Part shown: positions 8,320 through 16,862 of the stretch, piece after piece
Numbering within the stretch: position 1 is the first letter of the stretch
Layout of the letters: each line of letters starts with the position of its first letter
DNA from: an uncultured Reyranella sp.
GTDB lineage: Bacteria; Pseudomonadota; Alphaproteobacteria; Reyranellales; Reyranellaceae
Assembly (NCBI GenBank): GCA_937915145.1
Contig: CALDNT010000177.1
Location: 1 to 44,349 of the forward strand
Reading direction: 5' to 3'
Length of the DNA: 44,349 nucleotides
Notes under the pieces: generated by a model
Databases searched by the model: none
The model's input: the letters and a program-made list of their open reading frames with translations, nothing else
What the model was told of the DNA's origin: nothing
Translations under genes and position numbers: made by a program

Positions 8320-9025
8320 TCACACCCCCAGATAAGCCTGCAGCTTGGCGGCACTCTGCGCCACGTCGGCCGCGACGACCATGTCGACGACCCGGCCGTC
8401 CTCCATCACGTAGTGACGGTCGGCCACGGTCGCGGCGAAACGGAAATTCTGCTCAACCAGCAGGATGGTGAATCCACGGGCCTTGAGCTGGCGGATGACC
8501 TCGCCAATGCGCTGCACGACAACAGGCGCCAGACCCTCGGTCGGCTCGTCGAGCAGCAAAAGACTTGCGCCGGTGCGTAGCGTGCGGCCGATCGACAGCA
8601 TCTGCTGCTCGCCCCCCCGACAGCTTGGTGCCTTGGCTCCTCCGGCGCTCCTGAAGGTTGGGAAACAGCCCGTAGATGTCGGCCAGACTCATGCCGCCCG
8701 GCTTAACGACCGGTGGCAGCATGAGGTTTTCCTCGACGTCGAGGCTTGAGAATATGCCACGCTCCTCCGGACAATAGGCGATGCCAAGCCGGGCGATCTG
8801 GTCGGATGGATGGCTGACGGTTTCACGATTCTCAAACCGCACTGAGCCCGAGCGCTTCTCAAGGATGCCCATAATCGACTTCAGTGTCGTCGTCTTGCCG
8901 GCACCGTTGCGCCCCAACAGGGTCACCAATTCGCCGCGACCGATTTCGAGTCCAACACCGTGGAGGATGTGCGACTCGCCGTACCAGGCCTGCAGGTCCG
9001 CGACCTGTAGAATATTCTCAACCAT
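8320..9025 (-). CDS. livF: LivF-type ABC ATPase, interrupted by a +1 shift in a G7 run
   Basis: Joining two frames gives a complete LivF of about 234 residues. The first frame holds Walker A (GRNGAGKTT), YCPEERGIFSSLDVEENL and the start of the signature LSGG. The second holds EQQMLSIGRTLRTG, Walker B with LLLDEPTEGLAP, and the LVEQN switch region. The join is at 8612-8618 (C7 on the + strand, G7 in the gene). Six Gs would read LSGGEQQM; seven give LSGGRAAD and leave the frame. This is a sequencing/assembly error, a true inactivating mutation, or slippage. The start is ATG 9025 (MVENILQ), overlapping the livG stop by 8 bp; an in-frame ATG at 9040 is the alternative. Confidence 0.85.
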
Positions 9026-9776
9026 GGCCGGTCCCGACATAGGCTTCGATCACCAGAGGATTCCTGGACACGCTTGCGTAGGGCCCTTCCGCCAGCACCT
9101 CGCCGCGCGCCAGCACGGTGATGATGTCACTGAGATCGGCAACCACGGACATATTGTGCTCGACCATCAGGACGGTACGATTTCGGGCAACAGCGCGAAT
9201 AAGCGCGGCGATGCGTTTGATATCCTCTTGTCCCAACCCCGCCATCGGCTCGTCGAGCAACATCATTTCAGGATCGAGCGCCAGCGTGGTCGCGATCTCG
9301 AGCGCACGCTTGCGACCGTAGGGCAATTCCACGGCCGACAATTCGGCGAATGAGCCGAGCCCCACCGCCTCGACCAGCTCCAGGGCACGCGCATCGAGAT
9401 TTTCAAGCACCCTCTGGGAACGCCAGAAGTGGAACGAATTGCCGAGCTTGCGCTGCAGCGCCACGCGCACGTTTTCGCGCACCGACAGATGCGGGAACAC
9501 CGCCGAAATCTGGAAGGACCGCGCCAGTCCCATGCGGGCGATGGCCGCCGGCGTACTGCCCGTGATGTTGCGGCCATTGAAGCGGATCCGGCCCGACGTC
9601 GGCGTCAGAAAATGGGTGAGCAGATTGAAGAACGTCGTCTTGCCCGCGCCGTTCGGGCCGATCAGCGCATGTATCGTCCGGCGACGCACACGCAAATCAA
9701 CATTATTCACCGCGACGAAACCTTTGAATTCTTTCGTCAGCCCGATCGCCTCAAGAATTATGTCTTGTTCGGCCAT
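9018..9776 (-). CDS. livG: LivG-type branched-chain amino acid ABC ATPase
   Basis: 252 residues. Walker A is GPNGAGKTTFFN, followed by the family-typical GRNITG region and GLARSFQI; the signature region is LPYGRKRALEIA, Walker B is MMLLDEPMAGLG, and the switch is VEHNM. It lacks a canonical LSGGQ, as LivG proteins often do. It is the first gene of the leftward livG-livF-livH-livM set. GGGGGGAG lies immediately before the ATG, which is unusually tight spacing. It supplies ATP hydrolysis on the cytoplasmic face. Confidence 0.92.
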   Translation of the reverse strand: MAEQDIILEAIGLTKEFKGFVAVNNVDLRVRRRTIHALIGPNGAGKTTFFNLLTHFLTPTSGRIRFNGRNITGSTPAAIARMGLARSFQISAVFPHLSVRENVRVALQRKLGNSFHFWRSQRVLENLDARALELVEAVGLGSFAELSAVELPYGRKRALEIATTLALDPEMMLLDEPMAGLGQEDIKRIAALIRAVARNRTVLMVEHNMSVVADLSDIITVLARGEVLAEGPYASVSRNPLVIEAYVGTGHG

Positions 9777-10008
9777 CTCCCCCCACGGTGTGCCAAATAG
9801 ACCGAAGCTCGGCGCCGCTGTCCAGCGCTGGCACCCAGCTATGAACGGCTGAACCTCTCCATCCCGACCAGTCCGGAAGAAGTGCTGCAGCCCTTCTTAT
9901 CCTTGCCATCTCGTCCGGCATCGGGCTCGCCGCCAAGTCGGTCACGGACGGGCTGAAGTTGAACCCGGCGCAGTTCGGCAACTAAGTGGCTCTCTAAGCG
10001 GCAGAGAA
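9777..10008. other. 232-bp intergenic region between the Bug receptor gene and livG
   Basis: No convincing gene. One + strand frame (about 9842-9984) reads a short hydrophobic stretch (LLILAISSG) followed by LKLNPAQFGN and a stop. It has no start codon and matches no family I can name, so it may be a decayed gene end or chance. The region must also hold the promoter for the leftward liv genes unless they are read through from the Bug gene; no clear -35/-10 pair was picked out. Confidence 0.3.
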
Positions 10009-10983
10009 TCAGTCGGCGCGCATACCCGCCTCCTTGATGACTTCCGCCCACTTCTTTCGGTCGGCGACGATCGTCGCCTTCAGGTCGGCTGGCGAACCGA
10101 TGATCGTGTCCATCCCGCTTTCCTCGAAGCGCTTCTGCACCTCCGGCTTGACGACGGCCGCGTGCAGCGCCTTGTTCCAGAAATCCACGAGGCCGGTCGG
10201 CAGCCCTTTCGAGCCGAATACAGCGAACCAGTTGACCACGCTGAAGCCAGGCAAGTACTGCGAAATCAGCGGCAGCTTGGGAAACATCGGTGATCGCCGC
10301 GGCGCCCCGAAGGCGACCGGGATCAAGTTGCCACCGCCGATCTGGCCGAGGAATTCCGGCATGTTACCGAACATCATGCTGACGTTTCCGGCGATCATGT
10401 CCTGAATCGCCGGTGCGCCGCCGCGATACGGCACATGCAGGATGTCGACGCCGGCCATCTTCTTGAAGAGTTCGCCGGCCAGGTGCTGCGAGGTACCGTT
10501 TCCGGCCGAAGCGTAAGTGAGCTTGCCGGGGTTTGCCTTGGCGTAGGCAATCAGCTCCGGCACGGTCCGATACGGCACGTGCTTCCCCACGACCAGCATG
10601 TTGTAGACACCGACAATGTTGGCGATCGGCGTCAGGTCGGTGTCGACGTTGATCGGCAGCTTCTGGCCCGGCATCACCGGCGAGACGCACAATGCCGCCA
10701 TGGCCGCCAGCCCGATCGTCCGGCCGTCAGGCGGCGACTTGGCCACGATTTCGTTGGCGATGAAGCCACTTGCACCGGTCTTGGTGTCGACAATGACTTT
10801 CTGGCCGACCTCCGGCGCGGTCGCTTCGGCCAGAATCCGGCACAGCAGATCAGCAGTGCCTCCCGGCGCGAAACCACACAGGAATCGCACGTCGCCACTC
10901 AGCTTCTGCGCCCGTGCCGGCCAGCCCGTCATTGCTCCGATTACTGCACCGGTGCCGGCGCCCACGAATGTTCTACGTTGCAT
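10009..10983 (-). CDS. Bug/TctC-family periplasmic solute-binding protein
   Basis: 324 residues. The N-terminus looks like an exported leader (MQRRTFVGAGTGAVIGA, cleavage near ARAQ), with a twin-arginine-like start. The mature protein has Bug-family landmarks: FAPGGTADLLCRILA, the DNKPGA-equivalent DTKTGASG, PPDGRTIG, NVDTDLTPIA, KLTYASAGNGTSQHLAGE and HVPYRGGAPAIQD. Such receptors bind small carboxylates and normally serve a TctA/TctB permease. Neither is present here; instead the next genes downstream are the liv ABC set, which has no LivJ-type receptor of its own. Confidence 0.92.
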   Translation of the reverse strand: MQRRTFVGAGTGAVIGAMTGWPARAQKLSGDVRFLCGFAPGGTADLLCRILAEATAPEVGQKVIVDTKTGASGFIANEIVAKSPPDGRTIGLAAMAALCVSPVMPGQKLPINVDTDLTPIANIVGVYNMLVVGKHVPYRTVPELIAYAKANPGKLTYASAGNGTSQHLAGELFKKMAGVDILHVPYRGGAPAIQDMIAGNVSMMFGNMPEFLGQIGGGNLIPVAFGAPRRSPMFPKLPLISQYLPGFSVVNWFAVFGSKGLPTGLVDFWNKALHAAVVKPEVQKRFEESGMDTIIGSPADLKATIVADRKKWAEVIKEAGMRAD

Positions 10984-11083
10984 TTCAGGTCCTCGCCTAG
11001 CGACTTCAGCCTGCCACCGTTCCGCAACGACGAAGTCCGCGGGTGACGCCGCGGACTCCCATTCGAAGGTGTAATGTTTGCGG

Positions 11084-11410
11084 TTACTTGACCGAAGAGA
11101 ACGCAGTCGGCGTCAGCATCTGGACGGAAACGTTCGCAACGATCTGGCCATCCTTCTCAGTCTCCGCCCGCTTGGCATGCCATTCCGGATCGGCCGCAAA
11201 CGCGTTCCACTTCTTTTCACGATCAGCCAGCGAGTCCCAGGCAAGGAAATAGGTGAGTTCCTGATTGGATTCACCCACCAACGTCGTGAAGAAGCCGGCC
11301 TGCTTGATCCCGTGCCTTTCCCAGATCTTGAGCGTGATGGTGGCAAAGCGGTTGAGCAGCGCCGGCAGACGGCCCGGCAGGCAACGGTAGACTCGCATTT
11401 CGTAGATCAT
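11084..11410 (-). CDS. NIPSNAP family protein
   Basis: 108 residues of ferredoxin-like dimeric alpha-beta barrel type. IYEMRVYRCLPGRLPALLNRF at the start and LTYFLAWDSLADREKKWNAF in the middle are typical of NIPSNAP proteins, whose biochemical role is generally unknown although many sit in catabolic operons. A strong GGGAGGAAGAG precedes the ATG. It starts 10 bp after the stop of the metallo-hydrolase gene on the same strand, so the two are almost certainly co-transcribed. Confidence 0.88.
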   Translation of the reverse strand: MIYEMRVYRCLPGRLPALLNRFATITLKIWERHGIKQAGFFTTLVGESNQELTYFLAWDSLADREKKWNAFAADPEWHAKRAETEKDGQIVANVSVQMLTPTAFSSVK

Positions 11411-11420
11411 CTCTTCCTCC

Positions 11421-12308
11421 CTAGAAATTGGCGTCGAAGCGCGGCACGAAGCCGCTTCCCTTGTGGTCGATGTGACAGGTGAATGGTGCGCCGAAGTGAC
11501 AAGGCATCAGCCGCGCGCCGGTGCCGGCGCAATGTTCGAGCGTCTCGCGGCGGCTCTTGCGCGCGCCGACAGGCTCGGCGCAGGCGAAGCTGTTCCACTC
11601 CGGGTGATAGACCTGTACCGCGTAGTGCAGGATGTCGCCGCAGAACAGCGCCTTCTCACCCTTCGATTCGAACTTGATGGCGATGGTGCCGGGCGTGTGG
11701 CCGGGTGCAGGCGTGACGCTCATGTTCTCGTCGAGTTGGGCGGCGCCATCGACCATCTGCATCAGGCCGGCCTCGGCCACGGGCAGCACCGAATCGCGGA
11801 ACGAGCCGGCGTTGGCCGGCCCGGTCTGGGGATCGCTGTCGAGCTTGAGATAGTGCTCGTAGTCGGCACGGCTCCACACGTACTTCGCGTTCTTGAAGGT
11901 CGGCACCCACTTGCCATTCTCCAACTGAGTGTTCCAGCCGACATGATCGACATGCAGGTGGGTGCACATCACCATGTCGACCTCGTCGGGCTTCACGCCA
12001 GCCGCCGCCAGCCGCTCGAGATATTTGGTTTCCATGAGATGCCACTTGGGCCGGTGCGGTCTGGGCTTGTGGTTGCCGACACAAGTGTCGATCAGGATGC
12101 GCTTGCCGCCGATCGTGAGCAGCCAGCTATGGACACTGAGCTTCAGGAAACCCGACTCCCTGTCGTAGTGGGCAGGCATCAGCCAGTTCGCGTGCCGGTC
12201 GACCACCGCCGGATCCCAGTCGGGAAAGAAAACCTTGGCGTCGAAATTGGGTTCGTAGCTCTCCTCGATACGCCGCACCGTCGCCGCACCGAGCTTGACT
12301 TCAGTCAT
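11421..12308 (-). CDS. metallo-beta-lactamase fold hydrolase (lactonase-like)
   Basis: 295 residues. The dinuclear zinc motif THLHVDHVGWN lies near residues 112-122, followed by later ligands in PAPGHTPGTIAI and FCGDILHYAVQV, and a C-terminal CHFGAPFTCHI. The layout resembles the AHL-lactonase/quorum-quenching branch of the superfamily, but lactone specificity is an inference; many relatives hydrolyse other esters or lactones. No signal peptide, so cytoplasmic. It forms a unit with the NIPSNAP gene just downstream. Confidence 0.88.
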   Translation of the reverse strand: MTEVKLGAATVRRIEESYEPNFDAKVFFPDWDPAVVDRHANWLMPAHYDRESGFLKLSVHSWLLTIGGKRILIDTCVGNHKPRPHRPKWHLMETKYLERLAAAGVKPDEVDMVMCTHLHVDHVGWNTQLENGKWVPTFKNAKYVWSRADYEHYLKLDSDPQTGPANAGSFRDSVLPVAEAGLMQMVDGAAQLDENMSVTPAPGHTPGTIAIKFESKGEKALFCGDILHYAVQVYHPEWNSFACAEPVGARKSRRETLEHCAGTGARLMPCHFGAPFTCHIDHKGSGFVPRFDANF

Positions 12309-12377
12309 GCCTGTTCCTCCCAGCCGCCGGCAAGCTTAGCGTCGCCGGCCGGCTTTCGGGAAGGGCAGTATTTCGCT

Positions 12378-12674
12378 CTAGAACATCATCCTCGTCATCG
12401 CGCGGTGGTGCGCGAAAGCAGCGATCCCCGCCCCACAGAGCGGCGCCACGGCGAGCAGGATGACGAAATGCACGCCGAGCAGCCGGGCATCGAATGTGCC
12501 AGGCAACGCGATCGCCACGACAACCGTCATTGCGAAGAAGACGACAGCAAAACTCACGCCGCTTGCGGCCCCGGCCAGCAGCGAGATGAAGATCGAGGGC
12601 GCCCGGTCATAACCAATGTAGTAGCTGAGAGCCAACGCGGCACTGCAAGCGACGCCGGCAGTAATGCTTTCCAT
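12378..12674 (-). CDS. small three-helix membrane protein, unknown
   Basis: 98 residues from ATG 12674, which is preceded by GAGAGGTGG; a TTG start at 12689 is possible but less well placed. Three hydrophobic segments are visible: about residues 5-20 (ACSAALALSYYIGY), 27-55 (SLLAGAASGVSFAVVFFAMT) and 70-90 (HFVILLAVAPLCGAGIAAF). The tail is basic. It is divergent from the amidase; the region between includes the small palindrome AGACTgatAGTCT (12731-12743). Confidence 0.6.
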   Translation of the reverse strand: MESITAGVACSAALALSYYIGYDRAPSIFISLLAGAASGVSFAVVFFAMTVVVAIALPGTFDARLLGVHFVILLAVAPLCGAGIAAFAHHRAMTRMMF

Positions 12675-12780
12675 GATCCACCTCTCCAATACGCTCCCGA
12701 CTTGCGAGACATCAGAGTCGACACTCGGTAAGACTGATAGTCTGAGACAAGCCGGCTAATCTGGAACCAATCAAAAGCGC

Positions 12781-14202
12781 ATGTCTGAACGCCCCCTTCC
12801 GTGGATTTCTGCATCGGCGCTTACGACACTTTACGCTCGTGGCGCTCTTTCACCGGTCGATGCGGTCGATGCAATGCTGCTACGCGCATCGGCACTGCAG
12901 CCACATCTCAACGCTTTCGTAATAATCGACTCCGACGGTGCGCGCGCCGCGGCCAAGGCGTCGGAAGCACGTTGGCGGAGTGGCGCGCCACTGTCGCCGC
13001 TCGATGGTGTGCCGACGTCGATCAAGGACACCACGCCGGTCAGAGGCTGGCCGACGCGCTATGGCTCGCACGCAACCGACGACACGCCCGCCACCGAAGA
13101 TGCACCCGTCGCCGGACGATTACGCGCTGCCGGCATGGTCATTCTCGGCAAGAGCGCGACGCCGGAATTCGGCTGGAAGGCGCTTACCGATTCGCCGCTT
13201 CAGGGCACGACCCGAAACCCCTGGAACCTCAATCACTCGCCTGGTGGTTCCTCTGGAGGGGCTTCGGCACTCACCGCTGCCGGCATCAATCCCTTTAACC
13301 ACGGCAACGACGGCGGTGGCTCGATCCGCATCCCCGCGGCTCACACCGGTCTGGTCGGCCTGAAACCAAGCTACGGCCGCATTGCCCAGTATCCCGCCGA
13401 CTCGCCATTCGCCGACGTGATCTCCCAAGGCGTTCTGTCGCGCACCGTACGCGACACGGCGTTGGCGCTGAACGTCATGGCCGGGCCCGACCCGCGCGAC
13501 TGGCGTTCGCTGCCGGCCGAGGCGCGCGACTACACCATCGGCCTCGAGGACGGCGTGCGCGGCATGAGGATTGGCCTCAGCCTCGACCTCGGCCATGTGA
13601 AGGCCGAGGCCGAGGTCGCAGCCCTGATCGCCATCGCCGCGAAGCGCTTCGAGGAGCTGGGCGCGCACGTCGAAGAGGTCGGCCCGTTGATCGAACCGTT
13701 GCAGAACGCCTTCGAACCGCTGTGGATCGGCAGCTTCGCCACCCGGTTCCGCCAGATTCCGTCGCAGCTACACGGCAAGCTCGATCCCGGCTTCCGTGCC
13801 GCCGCCGAAAAGGGCTTGGCAATTACACTTGCCGACTACGCCAGAGCCTACGAAGCCAAGTCCAAGCTCGCGCGCGATCTCGCCCTCTGGCACGAGAAAT
13901 TCGATCTATTGCTGGCGCCGGTGACACCGACGGCGCCGCCGCCGGTGGAAACGCTCTATAATTCAGACGCCTTCCCGCGCTGGACCAAGGGCGCCGCCTA
14001 TACCCTGCCCTGCAATCTCACCGGTCAACCGGCCGCTTCGATGCCGGCCGGCCTTACACGCGCCGGCCTGCCAGTGGGACTGCAGATCATCGGTCCGCCA
14101 CGCGCCGACCACCTCGTCCTGCGCGCGATGCGCGCCTACGAAAGCGCGAGCGGCTGGACGTGGCCGCAAGCCAATGTGCTGGAAACTCTGGGGAAACTCT
14201 GA
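12781..14202 (+). CDS. amidase signature family hydrolase
   Basis: 473 residues, normal length for the family. The Ser-cisSer-Lys triad is complete: Lys82 in SIKDT, Ser157 in GGSSGG and nucleophile Ser181 in DGGGSIRIPA. Other landmarks are LDGVPTSIKD, AGMVILGKSATPEFG and GLVGLKPSYGR. It hydrolyses a carboxamide; the substrate is unknown. No signal peptide, so cytoplasmic. It stands alone between a divergent membrane protein and a convergent secreted protein. Confidence 0.93.
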   Translation: MSERPLPWISASALTTLYARGALSPVDAVDAMLLRASALQPHLNAFVIIDSDGARAAAKASEARWRSGAPLSPLDGVPTSIKDTTPVRGWPTRYGSHATDDTPATEDAPVAGRLRAAGMVILGKSATPEFGWKALTDSPLQGTTRNPWNLNHSPGGSSGGASALTAAGINPFNHGNDGGGSIRIPAAHTGLVGLKPSYGRIAQYPADSPFADVISQGVLSRTVRDTALALNVMAGPDPRDWRSLPAEARDYTIGLEDGVRGMRIGLSLDLGHVKAEAEVAALIAIAAKRFEELGAHVEEVGPLIEPLQNAFEPLWIGSFATRFRQIPSQLHGKLDPGFRAAAEKGLAITLADYARAYEAKSKLARDLALWHEKFDLLLAPVTPTAPPPVETLYNSDAFPRWTKGAAYTLPCNLTGQPAASMPAGLTRAGLPVGLQIIGPPRADHLVLRAMRAYESASGWTWPQANVLETLGKL

Positions 14203-14217
14203 GCACGCCGTCCGGCG

Positions 14218-14589
14218 TCAGCTCAAAGGCTCACCGGTGATGAAGCAGAATACACGGCCATAGGTCTCGCAGAGGTGCGGCTGGCGATCGGGCGTCGGCA
14301 TCGAGATGATCTTGTTCTTTGGGACGACCAGCCAGCCACGGCCATCCCAGGCGCGGTACATGCCATCCTCTCCGAGATAGGCTTGGGTCGGGCGGCAATC
14401 GCCCTCCTTGCCGTCCTCGGGACCGTTGCAACAGCTTATCCCTATGTCGGGCTGCTTGAGCTTCTTGTACCAGTCGTGGTTCTCGGCATGGCCGTCGCCA
14501 TGCCGGCCGGAAGGCAGCGCAGACTGCGCCATTGCTGCCAGCGGCAGCAATGCCAGCACGAGCGCAAGGCGTGTGACCGGCACAACCAT
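14218..14589 (-). CDS. secreted Cys-rich protein of unknown function
   Basis: 123 residues. There is a clear Sec signal (about residues 1-22, ending AAMAQS). The mature part begins HDWYKKLKQPD and contains a Cys-Cys pair (ISCCNG), a third Cys in GDCRP, then HLCETYGRVFCFITGEP. The five cysteines suggest disulfides in the periplasm. Proteins with the same HDWY...SCC..DCRP...GxVYCFxPGE pattern are common, unnamed alphaproteobacterial exported proteins to my knowledge. The family function is unknown. It converges on the amidase with a 15-bp gap. Confidence 0.7.
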   Translation of the reverse strand: MVVPVTRLALVLALLPLAAMAQSALPSGRHGDGHAENHDWYKKLKQPDIGISCCNGPEDGKEGDCRPTQAYLGEDGMYRAWDGRGWLVVPKNKIISMPTPDRQPHLCETYGRVFCFITGEPLS

Positions 14590-14647
14590 AAGGATGCCAG
14601 TCTAGCACTGCGCGACCGGGACTCCTATGCGCTGCCCAAACCCAGGT

Positions 14648-15547
14648 TCAGTCGAGATCCAACCCGTTCATTCCGGCGTTCTTTCGTGCCTTCTTGGCCA
14701 GTTCGGTCAGGATCTTGCCGGCTTGCCGCGGGTCTTCGATCTGCTCGGCCTGCGGACCTTTGTGCCAGCCTTCGGCGACGGCGAAGATGCCGTTTCCCGC
14801 CTGGAAGACGCGGCCGGTGATCTCGCGGCTCTCCTCACTTGCCAGCCAGGTCGCAACCGGCGCGATCCAGCGCGGGCTGCGCGTCTTCTTGTCTTCCTCG
14901 GTGTATTCGCGGAGATCCTCGGTCATGCGCGTAAACGCCGACGGCGAGATCGAGTTCACGGTGATGCCGTAGCGGCCGAGCTCGCGCGCGGCGATGACGG
15001 TGAACGAGGCGATGCCGGCCTTGGCGGCACCATAGTTGGTCTGGCCGATATTGCCGTAGATACCCGACACCGAGGTGGTGGTGATGATGCGCGCATCGAC
15101 CGGGCCGCCCTTCGCCTTGGTCTGGTCGCGCCAGTAGGCGGCGGCATGGCGGGCCGGCGCGAAGGTACCTTTGAGATGCACCTTGATGACGGCATCCCAC
15201 TCCTGTTCGCTCATGTTCACCAGCATGCGGTCGCGCAGGATGCCGGCGTTCAGCACCACGGCATCGAGCTTGCCGAACGTTTCGACCGCCTGGTCGATCA
15301 TGCGCTTGGCGCCGTTCCAGTCGCTGACGTCCTCACCGTTGGCCACGGCCTCGCCACCCTTTGCCTTGATCTCGTTCACGACCTGCTGGGCGGCGGAGAC
15401 GTCCTGGCCGGTTCCGCCGCGGTCGCCACCGAGGTCGTTGACCACGACCTTGGCACCATGCTCGGCCAGCATCAGGCAATGCTCGCGGCCCACGCCGCGG
15501 GCGCCGCCGGTCACGATCGCCACCCGTCCCTCGCACAATCTTGCCAT
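14648..15547 (-). CDS. short-chain dehydrogenase of the MFE-2 / 17-beta-HSD4 type
   Basis: 299 residues. The NAD(P) motif TGGARGVGR is near residue 13, NDLGGDRGG marks the MFE-2-like loop, NAGILRD follows, and the catalytic Ser and YGAAK Tyr/Lys follow TTSVSGIYG. The extended C-terminus (GWHKGPQAEQIEDP) is also typical of multifunctional-enzyme-like SDRs that oxidise 3-hydroxyacyl-CoA or steroid side chains. Substrate inferred only. It is divergent from the serine hydrolase gene 74 bp away. Confidence 0.9.
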   Translation of the reverse strand: MARLCEGRVAIVTGGARGVGREHCLMLAEHGAKVVVNDLGGDRGGTGQDVSAAQQVVNEIKAKGGEAVANGEDVSDWNGAKRMIDQAVETFGKLDAVVLNAGILRDRMLVNMSEQEWDAVIKVHLKGTFAPARHAAAYWRDQTKAKGGPVDARIITTTSVSGIYGNIGQTNYGAAKAGIASFTVIAARELGRYGITVNSISPSAFTRMTEDLREYTEEDKKTRSPRWIAPVATWLASEESREITGRVFQAGNGIFAVAEGWHKGPQAEQIEDPRQAGKILTELAKKARKNAGMNGLDLD

Positions 15548-15621
15548 TGCTCCCTCCCGTTTCTGGCGTGTCTGGTCCCGCCATCCTGCGCTAGTCTAGC
15601 TGCCTACCGAGGAGAACCGCC

Positions 15622-16848
15622 ATGGACACACTGCCGCTCGTCGCCCCCGAACAGGTCGGACTTTCCGCAGCGCGGCTCGACCGCGTGCGAAACTGGATGC
15701 AGCATCAGGTGACCGCCGGAAAGCTGGCCGGCCTGACCGTCGCCGTCATGCGCCGCGGCGAGCTCGCCTTCGCCGAGACCCTCGGCAAGGCCGACCTTGA
15801 GCGCAACAAGCCACTGCGGCCGGATACGATCTTTCGGATCTATTCGATGACCAAGCCGCTCACGACCACGGCGATCATGATGCTCTACGAGGCCGGCCAA
15901 TTTCAGCTCGACGACCCGATCTCGAAATTCATCCCGGCGTTCGCCAATCCGCGCGTCTATTCGGGCGGCTCGCGCGGCAAGATCGACAGCGTGCCGGCAG
16001 AGCGAGAGATCAATTTCCGCGACCTCATGACCCACACCTCGGGCCTGACCTACGGCTTCATGGAAAGCAACCCGGTCGACGCCGCCTACCGCGCCAAGGA
16101 CGGAGTGGATTTCCAGACCGCCACGACCAGCCTCAAGCAGGTGGTCGAGAAGCTGGCGACCATCCCGCTGATCGCCCAGCCGGGCAAGGCGTGGAACTAC
16201 AGCGTCGCCACCGATGTGCTGGGGTATCTGGTCGAAGTGATTTCCGGCCAGCCCTTCGAGGTGTTCCTGCGCGAGAAGGTGATCGAGCCGCTCGGCATGG
16301 TCGACACCGACTTCCACGTCCCGGCCGACAAGCATGAACGCTTTGCCGCCAACTATTCTGCCGGCCCCGGCGGCAAGCTGGAACTGCTCGACGATCCCGG
16401 CAAGAGCCGCTACCTGGCGCCGCGCAAGGTAAACTCGGGCGGCGGCGGCCTGGTCTCGACCGCTTCGGACTACCTTCGCTTCTGCCGCTTCATGCTGAAC
16501 AAGGGCGAGCTCGACGGGGTGCGCCTGCTCGGCCGCAAGACGGTCGAGCTCATGACCATGAACCACCTGAATGGCGACATGGCCGACATGGGCACGCCGC
16601 GCTTCTCCGAATCGACCTACACCGGCATCGGCTTCGGCCTCGGCTTCTCGGTCATGATCGACCCAGCCAAGGCCTTCATCGCCGGTACCCCCGGCGAGTA
16701 CGCCTGGGGCGGCGCCGCCTCGACCGCCTTCTGGATCGATCCGGTCGAGGACATGGCGGTGGTACTTCTGACCCAGCTCATGCCGTCGTCGACCTACCCG
16801 ATCCGCCGCGAGCTGCGCGTGCTTACCTACCAGGCGATCGTCGACTGA
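15622..16848 (+). CDS. beta-lactamase fold serine hydrolase (class C / esterase-like)
   Basis: 408 residues. The SxxK motif is SMTK with Ser75 and Lys78; the YxN-position motif is WNYSVATD with Tyr193; late Gly-rich sequence (YAWGGAASTAFWIDP) replaces KTG. The family includes esterases, D-aminopeptidases and lactonases more often than true beta-lactamases. There is no evident signal peptide, which favours a cytoplasmic esterase. GAGGAG precedes the ATG. It is followed 14 bp later by the dioxygenase and then the MFS gene, so these three likely form an operon. Confidence 0.9.
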   Translation: MDTLPLVAPEQVGLSAARLDRVRNWMQHQVTAGKLAGLTVAVMRRGELAFAETLGKADLERNKPLRPDTIFRIYSMTKPLTTTAIMMLYEAGQFQLDDPISKFIPAFANPRVYSGGSRGKIDSVPAEREINFRDLMTHTSGLTYGFMESNPVDAAYRAKDGVDFQTATTSLKQVVEKLATIPLIAQPGKAWNYSVATDVLGYLVEVISGQPFEVFLREKVIEPLGMVDTDFHVPADKHERFAANYSAGPGGKLELLDDPGKSRYLAPRKVNSGGGGLVSTASDYLRFCRFMLNKGELDGVRLLGRKTVELMTMNHLNGDMADMGTPRFSESTYTGIGFGLGFSVMIDPAKAFIAGTPGEYAWGGAASTAFWIDPVEDMAVVLLTQLMPSSTYPIRRELRVLTYQAIVD

Positions 16849-16862
16849 CCGGAGCCAGGCAC

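Noticed and set aside
9842-9984. Short + strand frame ending LKLNPAQFGN before the liv genes
   Set aside because: No start codon and no family match; kept only as a note in the intergenic entry.
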